Below, piece by piece: positions 1 through 8,824 of a stretch of DNA of 64,000 bases. Under the pieces are notes generated by a model that saw only the letters and a list, made by a program, of their open reading frames with translations, had not been told where the DNA came from and did no database searches. The translations under genes and the position numbers were made by a program. Within the stretch, counting starts at the first letter, position 1; each line of letters starts with the position of its first letter. Origin of the DNA: Bifidobacterium subtile (lineage in GTDB: Bacteria; Actinomycetota; Actinomycetes; Actinomycetales; Bifidobacteriaceae); contig NZ_JGZR01000008.1 of NCBI RefSeq assembly GCF_000741775.1, forward strand, positions 1 to 64,000. The letters are read 5' to 3'.

Positions 1-137
1 GCCGCCGTCGCCCGCGCTGCTCGCGCGGCGCGCATGCACCGCCACCGCTGCCCGCCCGACGATGTCGTCCCGTTCTTGCGCATCGGCTCGCCGCATATCG
101 TGCACGGTCCCGCTTCGGATGATTTTCTTCCGCCCAT
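1..137 (-). CDS. Transposase N-terminus (zinc-ribbon type), runs off the left edge
   Basis: An open frame starts at ATG (complement of 135-137) and stays open to base 1, giving 45 codons plus two bases. The peptide begins MGGRKSSEAGPCTICGEPM and continues with K-N-G-T-T-S-S-G and QRWRC. This CxxC...G-(x)-RWRC zinc ribbon is the usual N-terminus of IS256/IS1249- or ISL3-like transposases, which follow it with a helix-turn-helix and a DDE core. The rest lies outside the window, so family and intactness cannot be judged. It lies directly next to the IS3 element, making this a small IS cluster. The frame was recognised from the motif only. Confidence 0.5.
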   Translation of the reverse strand, partial: MGGRKSSEAGPCTICGEPMRKNGTTSSGGQRWRCMRAARAARATA

Positions 138-275
138 CCGTCAAGCACAGCAGGAGCATGTTTTCCGGAAAAGTCAAGCGGGGGCCTCGATAATGCCCCG
201 GACCCAGAATCACCCTGCGACACGCCTTACGGCAGTAGGAATAAGTGGCAAAATAAAACACACATTTTGTCATTT

Positions 276-1713
276 AACGGGGGTGCGGATGTTTTTTTGG
301 ACGGTCAGGCGGCCAGTCCAAGGCTTCTGCGGTATTGCACGGGGCTCATCCAGCCCAGTGACTTCTTGATCCTGGTTTCATTGTAATGGGTCAGGTAGGC
401 GGATAAGCGTTCGCGGAACTCCTCGTAGCCCACGCCACTCCAGTCCCGCTTGTAGAAGAACTCGTTCTTGAGCCTGCCGAAGAACCCCTCGGCGGCCGCG
501 TTGTCCGGGCTGCAGCCCTTCGCGCTCATCGAACGGACCAGGCCGTTCTCCTCGCAGATGCGGATCCATCCGGGCCACCGATAGTGGCAGCCGCGGTCGG
601 AATGGATGATTGGACGCTCCCCGTCCTTGAGCGTGGCGACCGCGTCCAGGAGCATCCGGTCCGCCATCGCGGCGTCCGGGGAGCGCGACAGCGTCCAGGA
701 GACCACCATCCCGTCGAAGCAGTCGACCACCGGCGAAAGCCAGCACTTGTACCCATCCATGGTGAACTGGGTCACGTCAGTGACCCACAGCATGTTCGGT
801 TCGCCGGCATGGAAGTCGCGTTCCACGAGGTTCTCAGGTGCCTGCGTGATCTCGCCGGCGTAGGAGCTCCACCGCTTCGGGCGTTTCAGATACACTGGCC
901 GCAGGCCCTCCTCGCGCATGATCCGCCTGACGACCTTCTCCGAGACGACCAGCGGGTCCTTCGCGTCGAGGCGCAGCATGCGGTGGACGGTGCGATAGCC
1001 CCACACGCGCCCGCCGGACTCGAACAGGCGGCGGACACGCGCTCTGAGCGCGGCGTGTTTGTCGCCCGCGGCGACGACGCCGCGCTCGTAGTAGTACGTG
1101 CTGCGCTTCAACCCCGTCGCCTGGAGCGCGCGGGCCAGGCCGAACTCACCCCTGATCGCGTCGACGACCCGCGTCCTCTCCCGATTCGTCAGCATGGACG
1201 GGTCGAGGCGCGGGTCGTCGGCTTTTAAAACATCGATCGTCTCCCGCATCACCGCGTTCTCCAGCCGCAGGGCCTCCACCTGCCGGCGCAGCCCCTCCAC
1301 GTCATCGCCGGCCGCGGGCACCGGCCCGGCCGGCATCGGCGCGTTTCTCCTGTTCATCAGTCCCAGTATCCCCTCGCTCCGGTAGCGGCGCATCCACTGG
1401 TACACGCTCGTCGGCGTGCAGCCCGCGTCGCGCGCCACGCGGGCGAGGGGCTCGCCGCCGAGCGCGCGTCTGGCCGCGTTCGTCTTGCATTCCAGCGTAT
1501 ACGAACGCCTGCACGCGCCCGTGTAACGCGGGTCCTCGCGAACCCATTTCACCAGCGCGCCCTCGGACGGGTAGCCGAGCTCGGCGACGACCTTCCTGAT
1601 GGTCATGCCCTCCGTGAAATACAGGTCAACGGCCCTGCGCCGATCCTCCATCGAAAACATGCGAACTCCAATCCGGACGCCAAAACGTCCAACTTTTCGT
1701 CCGCACCCCCGTT
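276..1713. mobile_element. IS3-family (IS150-like) insertion sequence, about 1.44 kb
   Basis: The element carries one transposase gene and imperfect terminal inverted repeats. The left end reads aacgggggtgcggatg from 276; the right end, read from 1713 on the complement, is aacgggggtgcggacg, then aaaagttggac. Length (1438 bp) matches the IS150 group. Flanks (ttt on the left, gtt on the right) give no clear target duplication, so the copy may have moved or recombined since insertion. It sits just behind the terminator of the tyrosine phosphatase gene. Confidence 0.85.
305..1660 (-). CDS. IS3/IS150-type transposase in a single frame
   Basis: This 451-residue DDE transposase moves the surrounding element. 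The N-terminal ~110 residues hold two helix-turn-helix units (EDRRRAVDLYFTEG and the ARVARDAGCTPTSVYQWMRRY segment), followed by a leucine-rich coiled coil (VEGLRRQVEALRLENAVMRE), an HTH_21 linker (GLARALQATGLKRSTYYYE) and the rve catalytic core. The core shows the first D in WVTDVTQF, the second in HSDRGCHY and E in AAAEGFFGRLKNE. Most IS3 members split this protein into orfA and orfB joined by a -1 frameshift; here both parts are one open frame. It appears intact and could be active. Confidence 0.9.
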   Translation of the reverse strand: MFSMEDRRRAVDLYFTEGMTIRKVVAELGYPSEGALVKWVREDPRYTGACRRSYTLECKTNAARRALGGEPLARVARDAGCTPTSVYQWMRRYRSEGILGLMNRRNAPMPAGPVPAAGDDVEGLRRQVEALRLENAVMRETIDVLKADDPRLDPSMLTNRERTRVVDAIRGEFGLARALQATGLKRSTYYYERGVVAAGDKHAALRARVRRLFESGGRVWGYRTVHRMLRLDAKDPLVVSEKVVRRIMREEGLRPVYLKRPKRWSSYAGEITQAPENLVERDFHAGEPNMLWVTDVTQFTMDGYKCWLSPVVDCFDGMVVSWTLSRSPDAAMADRMLLDAVATLKDGERPIIHSDRGCHYRWPGWIRICEENGLVRSMSAKGCSPDNAAAEGFFGRLKNEFFYKRDWSGVGYEEFRERLSAYLTHYNETRIKKSLGWMSPVQYRRSLGLAA

Positions 1714-1723
1714 GTTGCGTTTT

Positions 1724-1760
1724 ACTCGCACTTTTTCGAAGCGCTCGAAAAAGTGCGAGT
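1724..1760 (-). terminator. Rho-independent terminator behind the tyrosine phosphatase gene
   Basis: A perfect 16-bp stem (actcgcactttttcga at 1724-1739 pairs with 1745-1760) surrounds a 5-nt loop, 8 bases past the phosphatase stop codon. T-runs lie inside the stem rather than after it. The IS3 element starts 10 bases further on, so the terminator also insulates the operon from it. Confidence 0.7.
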
Positions 1761-1768
1761 CCGTCTCG

Positions 1769-2287
1769 CTATAACCGACTTTTGACCCAATCGACGATGT
1801 ACGGCGCGACTTCCTCGATCTGATCAATGGCGATCTCGAAGTCCTTGGGACCGCCGTACCACGGGTCGACCAAGTCGATCTTGTCCTCGCGACCTGCCGG
1901 CGGCGTGGGCAGATTCGGATCGAAGCTGCGATACAGATGCACCTGCGATCGCTTGCCGCCGGGAATCTGGCGCAGCAGCGAACGCATATGCGCGGCTGTC
2001 ATGGGCAGGAAGAGGTCGGTTCGTTCAATCTCGTCACGAGTGATGCGATGCGCGTAATGGTGCGCGGGAATCGCATAGCCGCGCTGGCGCAGCACGCGCA
2101 CGGCCCGAGGATCGATGGGGTGGCTTTCCTCTTCATCGCTTACGCCGCTTGATTCGACATCCACGCGCCCGCTCAGCCCGGCGCCTTCGAATTGCGCACG
2201 CAGTATGATTTCGGCCATAGGCGAACGGCAGATATTGCCCGTGCACACGGTCATCACAGTGTAATGCTGCCTGCTGTCGTCGCTCAC
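1769..2287 (-). CDS. Low-molecular-weight protein-tyrosine phosphatase
   Basis: This 172-residue cytoplasmic enzyme removes phosphate from phosphotyrosine. The signature CTGNICRSP (C15-X5-R21) near the N-terminus is the P-loop of the LMW-PTP family, and the general-acid loop is visible as DLVDPWYGG in the second half. Its start overlaps the folA stop by 4 bases (ATGA), so it is the last gene of the thyA-folA-ptp operon and is probably translationally coupled. The link to the folate genes looks organisational rather than functional; in other bacteria such enzymes act on tyrosine kinases of capsule or EPS synthesis, none of which is in this window. Confidence 0.9.
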   Translation of the reverse strand: MSDDSRQHYTVMTVCTGNICRSPMAEIILRAQFEGAGLSGRVDVESSGVSDEEESHPIDPRAVRVLRQRGYAIPAHHYAHRITRDEIERTDLFLPMTAAHMRSLLRQIPGGKRSQVHLYRSFDPNLPTPPAGREDKIDLVDPWYGGPKDFEIAIDQIEEVAPYIVDWVKSRL

Positions 2288-2952
2288 TGGTTCTGCTCTC
2301 CCTTTTCCAAGGTCAGGAAACGGTAGCGTTGCACCGTTCCCTCAGGTTTCTTCGGCGTACGCCATTCGCCTTGTTCAGCGACGTGCCATAGCCCGAGTTC
2401 GACCAAGGCGTTCATGTCCGGCGCGTAGGCATCGGCATCGACCTGCGCGTCGATCTGCGTAATGTAGGCCTTGTTGGCGAAAGGCAGGGTCGCCTGATAT
2501 ATCTGCGCGCCGCCGATCACCCAGATTTCGCTGCGGTCCAGACCGTCGTCGGGAATGGCTTCCTGCCGCGCGAGGTCGAGCGCGGTTTCGAGATCGTCCA
2601 CGACGGTCGCGCCCGGCGCACGATACGTGTGATCGCCCGATATGACGAAGTTGTCGCGGTTGGGCAGCGGACGGAAGCGCGAATCAAGCGATTCCCACGT
2701 TTTGCGGCCCATAATCACCGGGTGGGAGACGGTAAGCTCCTTGAACCGGCGCATGTCCTCGGCCAAGTGCCAAGGCATCGTTCCCTTGAACCCGATGGCG
2801 CCCGGACGGCCTTCGTTGTCGCTCGCCTGCGCCCAGATGAGATTCACCGAGAAGGTCTTGACGATGTCATCGCCCCACTCCTCGGCCTCCTGCAGCCCGG
2901 CAAGCCCGGGCTCGGGTTCGTGATAGCCACTGCGGCTACTGTCATGCTCCAT
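2284..2952 (-). CDS. folA: Dihydrofolate reductase
   Basis: The enzyme reduces dihydrofolate to tetrahydrofolate with NADPH, regenerating the cofactor oxidised by ThyA encoded just upstream. The core shows NLIWAQA, the Met20-loop region GAIGFKGTMPWHLAEDMRRFK with the catalytic acid at D66, and the NADPH-binding VIMGRKTWES and WVIGGAQIYQ. I chose the ATG at 2952 (MEHDSSRSGY) because AAGGAG lies 8 bases upstream; an in-frame start at 2988 lacks such a site. The protein is 222 residues, longer than the usual ~160, mainly because of a ~32-residue acidic N-terminal extension. Confidence 0.92.
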   Translation of the reverse strand: MEHDSSRSGYHEPEPGLAGLQEAEEWGDDIVKTFSVNLIWAQASDNEGRPGAIGFKGTMPWHLAEDMRRFKELTVSHPVIMGRKTWESLDSRFRPLPNRDNFVISGDHTYRAPGATVVDDLETALDLARQEAIPDDGLDRSEIWVIGGAQIYQATLPFANKAYITQIDAQVDADAYAPDMNALVELGLWHVAEQGEWRTPKKPEGTVQRYRFLTLEKGEQNQ

Positions 2953-3062
2953 TTCATCCACTCCTTGGAAGGAAATTGACTGGCTCACAGCTTAGTGATT
3001 GCCTCAGACCATCGCGCGGCGTTTCGCCAGCCCACCCAGCAGCCCGCTCATCCGACGCTGTT

Positions 3063-3935
3063 TCACACCGCAATCGGCGCCTTGATGGTCGGGTGATGCT
3101 GGTAGCCCACGATCTCGAAGTCCTCGTAATCGTAGTCAAATAGCGAATTGGCCTTGCGAATCCTCATCTGCGGGTAGGGATACGGCTCGCGGTCCAGCTG
3201 CTCGAGCACCTGGTCGATGTGATTGTCGTAGATATGGCAGTCGCCGCCGGTCCACACGAATTCGCCGGGCTCCAAGCCCGTCTGCTGGGCCATCATCATG
3301 GTGAGCAGCGAATACGAGGCGATGTTGAACGGCACGCCGAGGAACATATCGCACGAACGCTGATAGAGCTGGCAGGAAAGCCTGCCGTCGGCCACGTAGA
3401 ACTGGAACAGCGCGTGGCATGGCGGCAGCGCCATCTTCTCGACCTCGGCCGGGTTCCATGCGCTGACGATCATGCGCCGCGAATCGGGCTGGGTCGTGAT
3501 GAGATTCAGCACATTCGTAATCTGGTCGATCGTGCGATTGGAGTCGTCCGGCGTGGGAGCGGGCCAGCTGCGCCACTGCACGCCATAGACCGGCCCCAAG
3601 TCGCCGTTCTCGTCGGCCCATTCGTCCCAGATATGCACGTTATGATCAAGCAGATACGTGATATTGCGTGAGCCCTTGAGGAACCACAGCAGCTCGTAGG
3701 CAATGCCTTTGAAGAACACGGTTTTCGTCGTGAGCAGCGGGAAGCCTTCGCTCAGATCGAAACGCATCTGCTGGCCGAAGAGCGAAACCGTGCCCGTGCC
3801 CGTGCGGTCCGATTTGAGCGTGCCTTCGGCGAGGATCTTGCGTACGAGATCCTCGTAAGGCATGGGGATATCGGTGCTTGGGCGCTGTGGGATGCGGGTG
3901 CGGATGTCTGCGAGTTCTTCGGGTGTCAAAGCCAT
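3063..3935 (-). CDS. thyA: Thymidylate synthase
   Basis: ThyA converts dUMP to dTMP using methylene-tetrahydrofolate as methyl donor and reductant. The 290-residue protein shows the catalytic Cys at position 173 in [11 protein letters not shown], the folate and nucleotide segments SDRTGTGT and [16 protein letters not shown], and the [10 protein letters not shown] motif. The frame is open 76 codons further upstream, but similarity begins at [10 protein letters not shown], and a TAGACT box 7 bases before that ATG, with no Shine-Dalgarno, fits a leaderless transcript. First gene of the thyA-folA-phosphatase operon. Confidence 0.95.
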   Translation of the reverse strand: MALTPEELADIRTRIPQRPSTDIPMPYEDLVRKILAEGTLKSDRTGTGTVSLFGQQMRFDLSEGFPLLTTKTVFFKGIAYELLWFLKGSRNITYLLDHNVHIWDEWADENGDLGPVYGVQWRSWPAPTPDDSNRTIDQITNVLNLITTQPDSRRMIVSAWNPAEVEKMALPPCHALFQFYVADGRLSCQLYQRSCDMFLGVPFNIASYSLLTMMMAQQTGLEPGEFVWTGGDCHIYDNHIDQVLEQLDREPYPYPQMRIRKANSLFDYDYEDFEIVGYQHHPTIKAPIAV

Positions 3936-3942
3936 GCGCACC

Positions 3943-3948
3943 AGTCTA
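3943..3948 (-). promoter_or_regulatory. -10 box of a probable leaderless thyA promoter
   Basis: TAGACT on the minus strand ends 7 bases before the thyA ATG. The same string TAGACTGGTGCG precedes lysS (19989-19994), which supports a real element. No good -35 hexamer is visible. Confidence 0.5.
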
Positions 3949-4325
3949 ATCGAAACCTTTCTTGGCGCGCCATCGCCTCGCGGCTGGCATATTCCTCCGA
4001 TGCCGCAGCTCGCGTGCGCTTGGGGGTCCATCCATGGCGCCCCCACCCGCCGGCGACCTCTTTCGTTGCCATACCCGCGCCGCCACGCCTCGCTACTGGT
4101 CATAGTGCTGCGTTTAGGGCAGCAAAAACGCGGCAATATGCCCAGTATGGCCGGCCCGCGCACCCGTACTGGGCAGATTCTTGCGTTTCAGCGCGGGAAA
4201 CGCGCGGATCCGCCCCGCATCCGGTTTCGCGGAGGACCCAAGCCAAGCCCGTTGACGCGATGACGCGCTAGATTGGGCTGTGCAGATGCGATACCGCGTC
4301 GAAATAACGATCTCAGGAGGACGAT
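3949..4325. other. Divergent intergenic region between thyA and osmC
   Basis: This holds the outward-facing promoters of thyA and of the OsmC gene. AGGAGG (4315-4320) is the ribosome site for the OsmC gene. TTGACG (4252) and TAGATT (4269) look promoter-like but are only 11 bases apart. I see no gene or RNA here. Confidence 0.4.
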
Positions 4326-4739
4326 ATGGGCAAAAGGATATGGGTGGAGCGCAACAAGGACGGTTCTTGGGACGCCTTCAGCGACGAGGGCGCACATATC
4401 AAGTTCGGCAAGGGCAGGGGCCAGTTTTCCCCCGGCGATCTTATGAAGGTGGCGCTGGCCGCGTGCGGTGCGCTGTCCAGCCGGTTCGCGATCGAACATG
4501 CGCTCGGCGAAGGCAAGGGCGCGAAGATCGTGGTGGACGGCACTTATGATGCGGACGGCGACTCCTACCTGAATTTCAGCGAGCAGGTCACCGTCGACGC
4601 CACGGACGCCGGCTTGAGCGAGGAGGACGCGGCCAAGCTCAAGGAGCGCGTCACCCGTCATATCGAGAAAAGCTGCACCGTGATGCACACCTACGAGCAG
4701 GAGACGCCGGTGCGCATGAACGTCACCGTACGCAAGTGA
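4326..4739 (+). CDS. OsmC-family peroxiredoxin-like protein
   Basis: This 137-residue cytoplasmic protein belongs to the OsmC/Ohr superfamily, whose members detoxify organic peroxides or act in stress protection as dimers. Family features are the PGDLMKVALAACGALSS helix with one cysteine in the first half and the second-half EKSCTVMHTYEQETPV segment holding the partner cysteine. AGGAGG lies 5 bases before the ATG. It stands alone between thyA (divergent) and the universal stress gene (convergent) and has its own strong terminator. Substrate cannot be told; OsmC rather than Ohr is a tentative choice. Confidence 0.82.
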   Translation: MGKRIWVERNKDGSWDAFSDEGAHIKFGKGRGQFSPGDLMKVALAACGALSSRFAIEHALGEGKGAKIVVDGTYDADGDSYLNFSEQVTVDATDAGLSEEDAAKLKERVTRHIEKSCTVMHTYEQETPVRMNVTVRK

Positions 4740-4780
4740 GCGCTCGCCTGATCTTCGAATAGGGCAGGGACCGACTCCAC

Positions 4781-4827
4781 GCAAAGGGGGCCGGCGCAAC
4801 CGGAATGGTTGCGCCGGCCCCCTTTGC
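4781..4827. terminator. Strong bidirectional terminator between osmC and usp
   Basis: A perfect 21-bp stem (4781-4801 with 4807-4827) encloses the loop ggaat. It lies between two convergent genes and can end transcripts from either side. Confidence 0.85.
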
Positions 4828-4905
4828 GTCTATTTTGCCTATCGGACGTCTATCGTCCTATTGCTTCGCGGGCCCTGACTGCGTGTAGCCTGCAGCGGAC
4901 CGCGT

Positions 4906-5934
4906 CTACTGCATCATCGTGTTGCGGCTCGGCGGCTGATGCATCGGGTCGATTGCAGATTCGATGGTTTCGGCCGCTGCGTCGTCCGCAGCCTGCACCG
5001 AGATCTCCTCGACGCCGCTGATCTCGGAGAGCTTGCGGATGCGCGCCTCCTGCGCCTCCACGAACTTGCGCGGAACCACGTACACCGGGCCGACGGAGTG
5101 CTGAATCAGACCCTGGCTCGTGGAGCCCATGATAAGCCCCGTGAATCCGCCTCGGCCACGCGAGCCGACCACGACGACGTCATGGTCATAGCTGGCCTTG
5201 GTCAGCGCGTTGACGGCCGTGTCGGGCACGATGGTCTTGTCGATGTGCAGATCGGGGTGCGCTGCCTGCAAAGGCTTGATGCTTTCGCCCAGATCCTCCA
5301 TGTACGAATCCGTGACGCCCTGCTCGCCCTCAAGGCCCCTGATATTGGGCACTGCAAGGATCACGTCGAGCGATGCATCCCAGGCGCTGGCGAAATTGCC
5401 CGCAAGCTCCAGAGCCTTCAGGCCCCATTTGCTTTCATCGATGCCGACAGCCACCTTGGTAATCGTGTTGTTGAGGTGCATCACCTTGCCGTCATCGTCT
5501 GTGTAAGGCACGACGACGATCGGGCAATACGCATACGCCGGCAGCGAGGAGCTGGTGGTGCCCAGCAGGCGCTCGGCCAAGCCGCCCTTGCCTCGGTTGC
5601 CGATGACGATGAGATTGTAGTTGCGCGACAGCTCGACGAACACCGAAGCAGGGTCGCCGGTCACGATCAGCGTGGCGGCTTCGACGCCCTGCTCGTCCGC
5701 GATGGCCTTGGCCTTCGAGAGGATCTCCTGCGCGTCGCTGTGGGCCGCGTTGTCATCGCCCATCGCCGTATAGGTCGCGTCGAATGATACGGCGGCATAG
5801 CTCGGCAGCGAATACGCGCACACGATCTGCAAGGTCAGCCCTGCATGCTTGGCGTAGTTCGCCGCCCACCATGTGGCCTTGTAGCTGGCATGCGATCCAT
5901 CGACGCCTACGAGAATGGCTTTTTCGTTGATCAT
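4906..5934 (-). CDS. Universal stress protein with two Usp domains
   Basis: This 342-residue protein carries two tandem UspA folds. The first (residues ~5-145) has the start VGVDGSHAS and the ATP-binding signature GNRGKGGLAERLLGTTSS; the second (~158-295) has VGIDESKWG and GSRGRGGFTGLIMGSTS. Both glycine loops (G-2x-G-9x-G-S/T) are intact, so both domains should bind ATP. An acidic tail of ~50 residues follows. AAGGAGG lies upstream of the ATG. Such proteins are common in actinobacteria as stress regulators; the partner here is unknown. It is monocistronic. Confidence 0.92.
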   Translation of the reverse strand: MINEKAILVGVDGSHASYKATWWAANYAKHAGLTLQIVCAYSLPSYAAVSFDATYTAMGDDNAAHSDAQEILSKAKAIADEQGVEAATLIVTGDPASVFVELSRNYNLIVIGNRGKGGLAERLLGTTSSSLPAYAYCPIVVVPYTDDDGKVMHLNNTITKVAVGIDESKWGLKALELAGNFASAWDASLDVILAVPNIRGLEGEQGVTDSYMEDLGESIKPLQAAHPDLHIDKTIVPDTAVNALTKASYDHDVVVVGSRGRGGFTGLIMGSTSQGLIQHSVGPVYVVPRKFVEAQEARIRKLSEISGVEEISVQAADDAAAETIESAIDPMHQPPSRNTMMQ

Positions 5935-6263
5935 GGCGAACCTCCTTGGAGTAGCGGCCGGCGCGGCTGCGCAGCCGACCTTCTTCCCTTCAAGAATACC
6001 GCGCGACGCGTGCGAAGCGCAGAAGCCATCGTAATCATTCCGTCATAATCGCCGCGGTATGGCCGGGCGGCAATCATTCGCCGGCGGGCGCCCGCCCAGC
6101 ATTCCTCGACGGCAGGCGCCGCGCATCAGGCGCCTTGCAACGGGCAACGCAGCAAACAAAACGCCGGGCGTCGCGTGCGGGAATGGCATGCGACGCCCGG
6201 CTATGTCTCGCTATCTCTAGATCTCCGGCGACTCCTCGCAAATCGCAGGGGCGATCAGCTCGC
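5935..6263. other. Intergenic gap between amidohydrolase and usp genes
   Basis: This holds the usp promoter region and, at 6163-6201, the terminator of the amidohydrolase gene. Nothing else is seen. Confidence 0.4.
6163..6201 (-). terminator. Terminator of the M20 amidohydrolase gene
   Basis: A 12-bp stem (gccgggcgtcgc, 6163-6174, with 6190-6201) is followed on the minus strand by gttttgtttg. It lies ~60 bases behind the stop codon at 6264. Confidence 0.8.
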
Positions 6264-7703
6264 TCAGTGGGGCACCACTTCGGGCGGAATCACCGAGGTG
6301 TAGGTCGCGCCGTCGAGATCCTGTTCGAAGGCTTCCCGCGCGGCTTTGATCAGATCGGGATTCGTCAACGCGTCGTACGCCGTGAGCGCAATGGTCTTTG
6401 CGCCCAGCACTAGGCCCTTGTGCGCCACCGAGGACTTGCCGTTCGCGACCCACTGCCAGGAATGAGGCGACATCCCCTGCGGCTCGAAGCCTACTGCTAC
6501 GTATGTGGTCGGCGTGCACCAGCTTACGTCGCCCACGTCGGTCGAGCCTTGCCCCTTGGGGTTGTCGGTGAAGACCAGCGGGAACTTCGGCAGGGCGATG
6601 CCGCTGTTCGCGATCTCGCTGATCTCCTCGGGGGTCTTGCCCGGGAAGGCCTCTTTGGTGCGCGCGGTCAGCTTGTCGATCAGGCCGGGTTGTGCGCTGT
6701 GCTCCTGGATGTCTTTCTCGAAGGCGAGCTCCTGAGGTGTCAGCTGCAGCGGCCCGATCAGATCGAGATTCGCATCCATCGCCTCGCTGAGCGGATGATT
6801 GGGGATGTAGTTCGCGCAGGCCGAATCGAAGTCGATATGCAGCGTGGTGTCGGTCATGAGCGCCGCGCCCTTCGCGATGTTGACCACGCGATCGTAGATC
6901 TCCTTGACCTGGTCGAGCCTAGGCGCACGCACGAAGTAGTAGATCTTCGAGGACGGGTGCACGACGTTGGCGGATTCGCCGCCGGCGTCGAGGAAGGCGT
7001 AGTGGATGCGCGCCTGATCGATGATGTGCTCGCGCAGGAACTGCACGCCGACATTCATCAGCTCGGCGGCGTCCAGCGCGTCACGGCCCATTTCGGGCGC
7101 GGCGGCGGCATGGGCGGCGACGCCGGTGAATTCGAAGTTGGCCTGCATCACGGCCAGGCTGGCCGAGCCCACTACTGCAGTGGTGTCCATCGGGTGGCAG
7201 GTGAAGGCGGCGTCCAGATCGTCGAACACGCCGTCACGCGCCATGAAGGCCTTGCCGTAGCCGCTTTCCTCGGCGGGGCAGCCATACAGCCGCAGCGTGC
7301 CCGTGAGCTGCTTCTCCTCCATGAGGGTCTTCAAGGCGACCGCAGCGCCCAACGCCGTGGTGCCGAGCACATTGTGCCCGCAGCCCTGCCCGGCGCCGCC
7401 CGGAACCAGCGGCTTGCGTTCGCTGTTGCCCGCCTCCTGGCTGAGGTTGCCCAAGGCGTCGTATTCGGCCGTGATGCCGATTACCGGCTTGCAGCTGCCA
7501 TACGTGGCGATGAAGGCGTATTCCATGCCGGCCACGCCTTTGCTGATCGAGAACCCTTCCTTCTCCAGCACCTCGTAATACGGTTCTACGGAGCGCTTCA
7601 CCGCGAAGCGGGTCTCCGGAGTGTCCCAGATCCGATCGGACGCCTCGATGAATTCGCCCTGCTTGTCATCGACGATGTCCATGATCCGTTGCTTATCGTC
7701 CAT
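6264..7703 (-). CDS. M20 family amidohydrolase, AbgB-like
   Basis: This 479-residue cytoplasmic metal-dependent hydrolase resembles AbgB, the subunit of p-aminobenzoyl-glutamate hydrolase that frees p-aminobenzoate. The two-zinc site is visible as GITAEYDALGN (Asp), GQGCGHNVLG (His) and CPAEESGYG (Glu-Glu), and a dimerisation domain follows at about 190-310. The ATG at 7703 gives MDDKQRIMD..., which aligns with the family start; an upstream in-frame ATG at 7733 adds 10 basic residues without a better ribosome site. No AbgA or AbgT partner is adjacent, so the substrate could be another N-acyl amino acid. Confidence 0.85.
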   Translation of the reverse strand: MDDKQRIMDIVDDKQGEFIEASDRIWDTPETRFAVKRSVEPYYEVLEKEGFSISKGVAGMEYAFIATYGSCKPVIGITAEYDALGNLSQEAGNSERKPLVPGGAGQGCGHNVLGTTALGAAVALKTLMEEKQLTGTLRLYGCPAEESGYGKAFMARDGVFDDLDAAFTCHPMDTTAVVGSASLAVMQANFEFTGVAAHAAAAPEMGRDALDAAELMNVGVQFLREHIIDQARIHYAFLDAGGESANVVHPSSKIYYFVRAPRLDQVKEIYDRVVNIAKGAALMTDTTLHIDFDSACANYIPNHPLSEAMDANLDLIGPLQLTPQELAFEKDIQEHSAQPGLIDKLTARTKEAFPGKTPEEISEIANSGIALPKFPLVFTDNPKGQGSTDVGDVSWCTPTTYVAVGFEPQGMSPHSWQWVANGKSSVAHKGLVLGAKTIALTAYDALTNPDLIKAAREAFEQDLDGATYTSVIPPEVVPH

Positions 7704-7837
7704 AAACGCATCTGTCTTTCTTGCTGTTCGCATGCGACGCCTGCCGCTGGCGAATGCAAGCCGAGCGGGACCGCGTGCAGTGTTCTAACGATTACGACAT
7801 GTGATTATGCCAAATGATTATGTCCATATAGCAAAAC

Positions 7838-7862
7838 GGCATGTCCGTAAAGGACATGCCGC
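7838..7862 (-). terminator. Terminator of the NlpC/P60 gene
   Basis: A 10-bp stem (cggcatgtcc, 7838-7847, with 7853-7862) with a 5-nt loop is followed on the minus strand by ttttgc, 20 bases past the stop codon. Confidence 0.75.
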
Positions 7863-7881
7863 CAGCAACAGAAAACGAAAT

Positions 7882-8631
7882 CTACAGAACTCGACGGATT
7901 GAATAGCCGCCGCTGAACGATACCCCGACGCTGGAAACTGCCGTGCCTTGGCTCGGATTCAACGCGTTAACGACCATGCCGTTGCCAATGTAGATGCCCG
8001 CATGGCCTCCATTGGCGATGATGTCGCCGGGCATTGCCTGGGAGAGATCGGGAACTGCAGTGCCCACAGTGGCCTGTGCGCCGGAGGCGCGGGGCAGCGA
8101 AATGCCGACGCTGGCGAAGACGTACTGCACGAATCCGGAGCAATCCCAGCCCGCGGTGGTCGAGCCGCCGTACACGTAAGGAACCTTACCGACGAACTGG
8201 TTGGCGAAGGAGAGCACCGAGGCCGCAGAAGCGCCATTCGGCGGCGCAACGGCAAAACTCTGCGTACCTGATGCAGGCAGCGATTCGCGATCCGTGGAAC
8301 GGCTTGCCGCAGCGGCCTGCGCCGCCTGCGCTGCTGCCGCCTCAGCCGCGGCTCGTGCCGCTTCGGCGTCTTTCTCGGCCTGCGACTTGGTCTGGGGAAC
8401 GTCGAGGGTCTGCGTGCCCCAGCCCCCGTCATTCGTGGTCGATGTGGATTCTTTGAGCAAATCGCTCTTCGGCTGGACAGCCTTGAAAGAGCGCGACGAA
8501 GATACGGTAGCAGAAGACGAGGCAGCGGAATCATCGCCCGCTGCGGTGGCGGAAGGGGCAAACGCGGTCAGCATCATGCTGGTAGCCACGATGGCCACAG
8601 CCGCGGTTAGGGACTTCGTTCTATTCATCAT
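7882..8631 (-). CDS. Secreted NlpC/P60 peptidoglycan endopeptidase
   Basis: An exported cell-wall hydrolase of about 249 residues. It has an N-terminal signal peptide (basic NRTK, hydrophobic core, cleavage near APSATA-AG), a low-complexity Ser/Ala-rich linker with an alanine coiled coil (~70-120) and a C-terminal NlpC/P60 domain. The domain shows the catalytic Cys in GWDCSGFVQ and His in NGGHAGIYIG, enough for a gamma-D-Glu-diamino acid endopeptidase. The start is uncertain: ATG 8631 (MMNRTKS) gives a clean signal peptide, while ATG 8652 would add seven residues. The next gene upstream is a second secreted wall hydrolase, but the 170-base gap suggests separate transcription. Confidence 0.9.
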   Translation of the reverse strand: MMNRTKSLTAAVAIVATSMMLTAFAPSATAAGDDSAASSSATVSSSRSFKAVQPKSDLLKESTSTTNDGGWGTQTLDVPQTKSQAEKDAEAARAAAEAAAAQAAQAAAASRSTDRESLPASGTQSFAVAPPNGASAASVLSFANQFVGKVPYVYGGSTTAGWDCSGFVQYVFASVGISLPRASGAQATVGTAVPDLSQAMPGDIIANGGHAGIYIGNGMVVNALNPSQGTAVSSVGVSFSGGYSIRRVL

Positions 8632-8824
8632 CAAGACATGAAGATAGCACATGTTCCTTACACGGCAACGCCCAATCGTGTCTCACTCGTTGGTATTGCC
8701 GAGACACGCGGATGAATGGCGAGACGAACCAGTAACGCAGAGCCGTCGTCGGCTCAGACAACAGCCTATGCCTGATCATCGGCTCAGCCGCGAAGAGCAG
8801 CGAAAAACGATCGGCGCGGAAAAC

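Noticed and set aside
34..369. Forward-strand frame over the left edge
   Set aside because: It crosses the IS3 boundary and opposes the zinc-ribbon transposase frame, which has a recognisable motif.
3936..4163. N-terminal extension of thyA to 366 residues
   Set aside because: The extra 76 residues show no family similarity, and the promoter-like TAGACT lies inside them, 7 bases from the accepted ATG.
4252..4274. TTGACG/TAGATT promoter for the OsmC gene
   Set aside because: The two hexamers are only 11 bases apart, too close for a sigma-70 type promoter.
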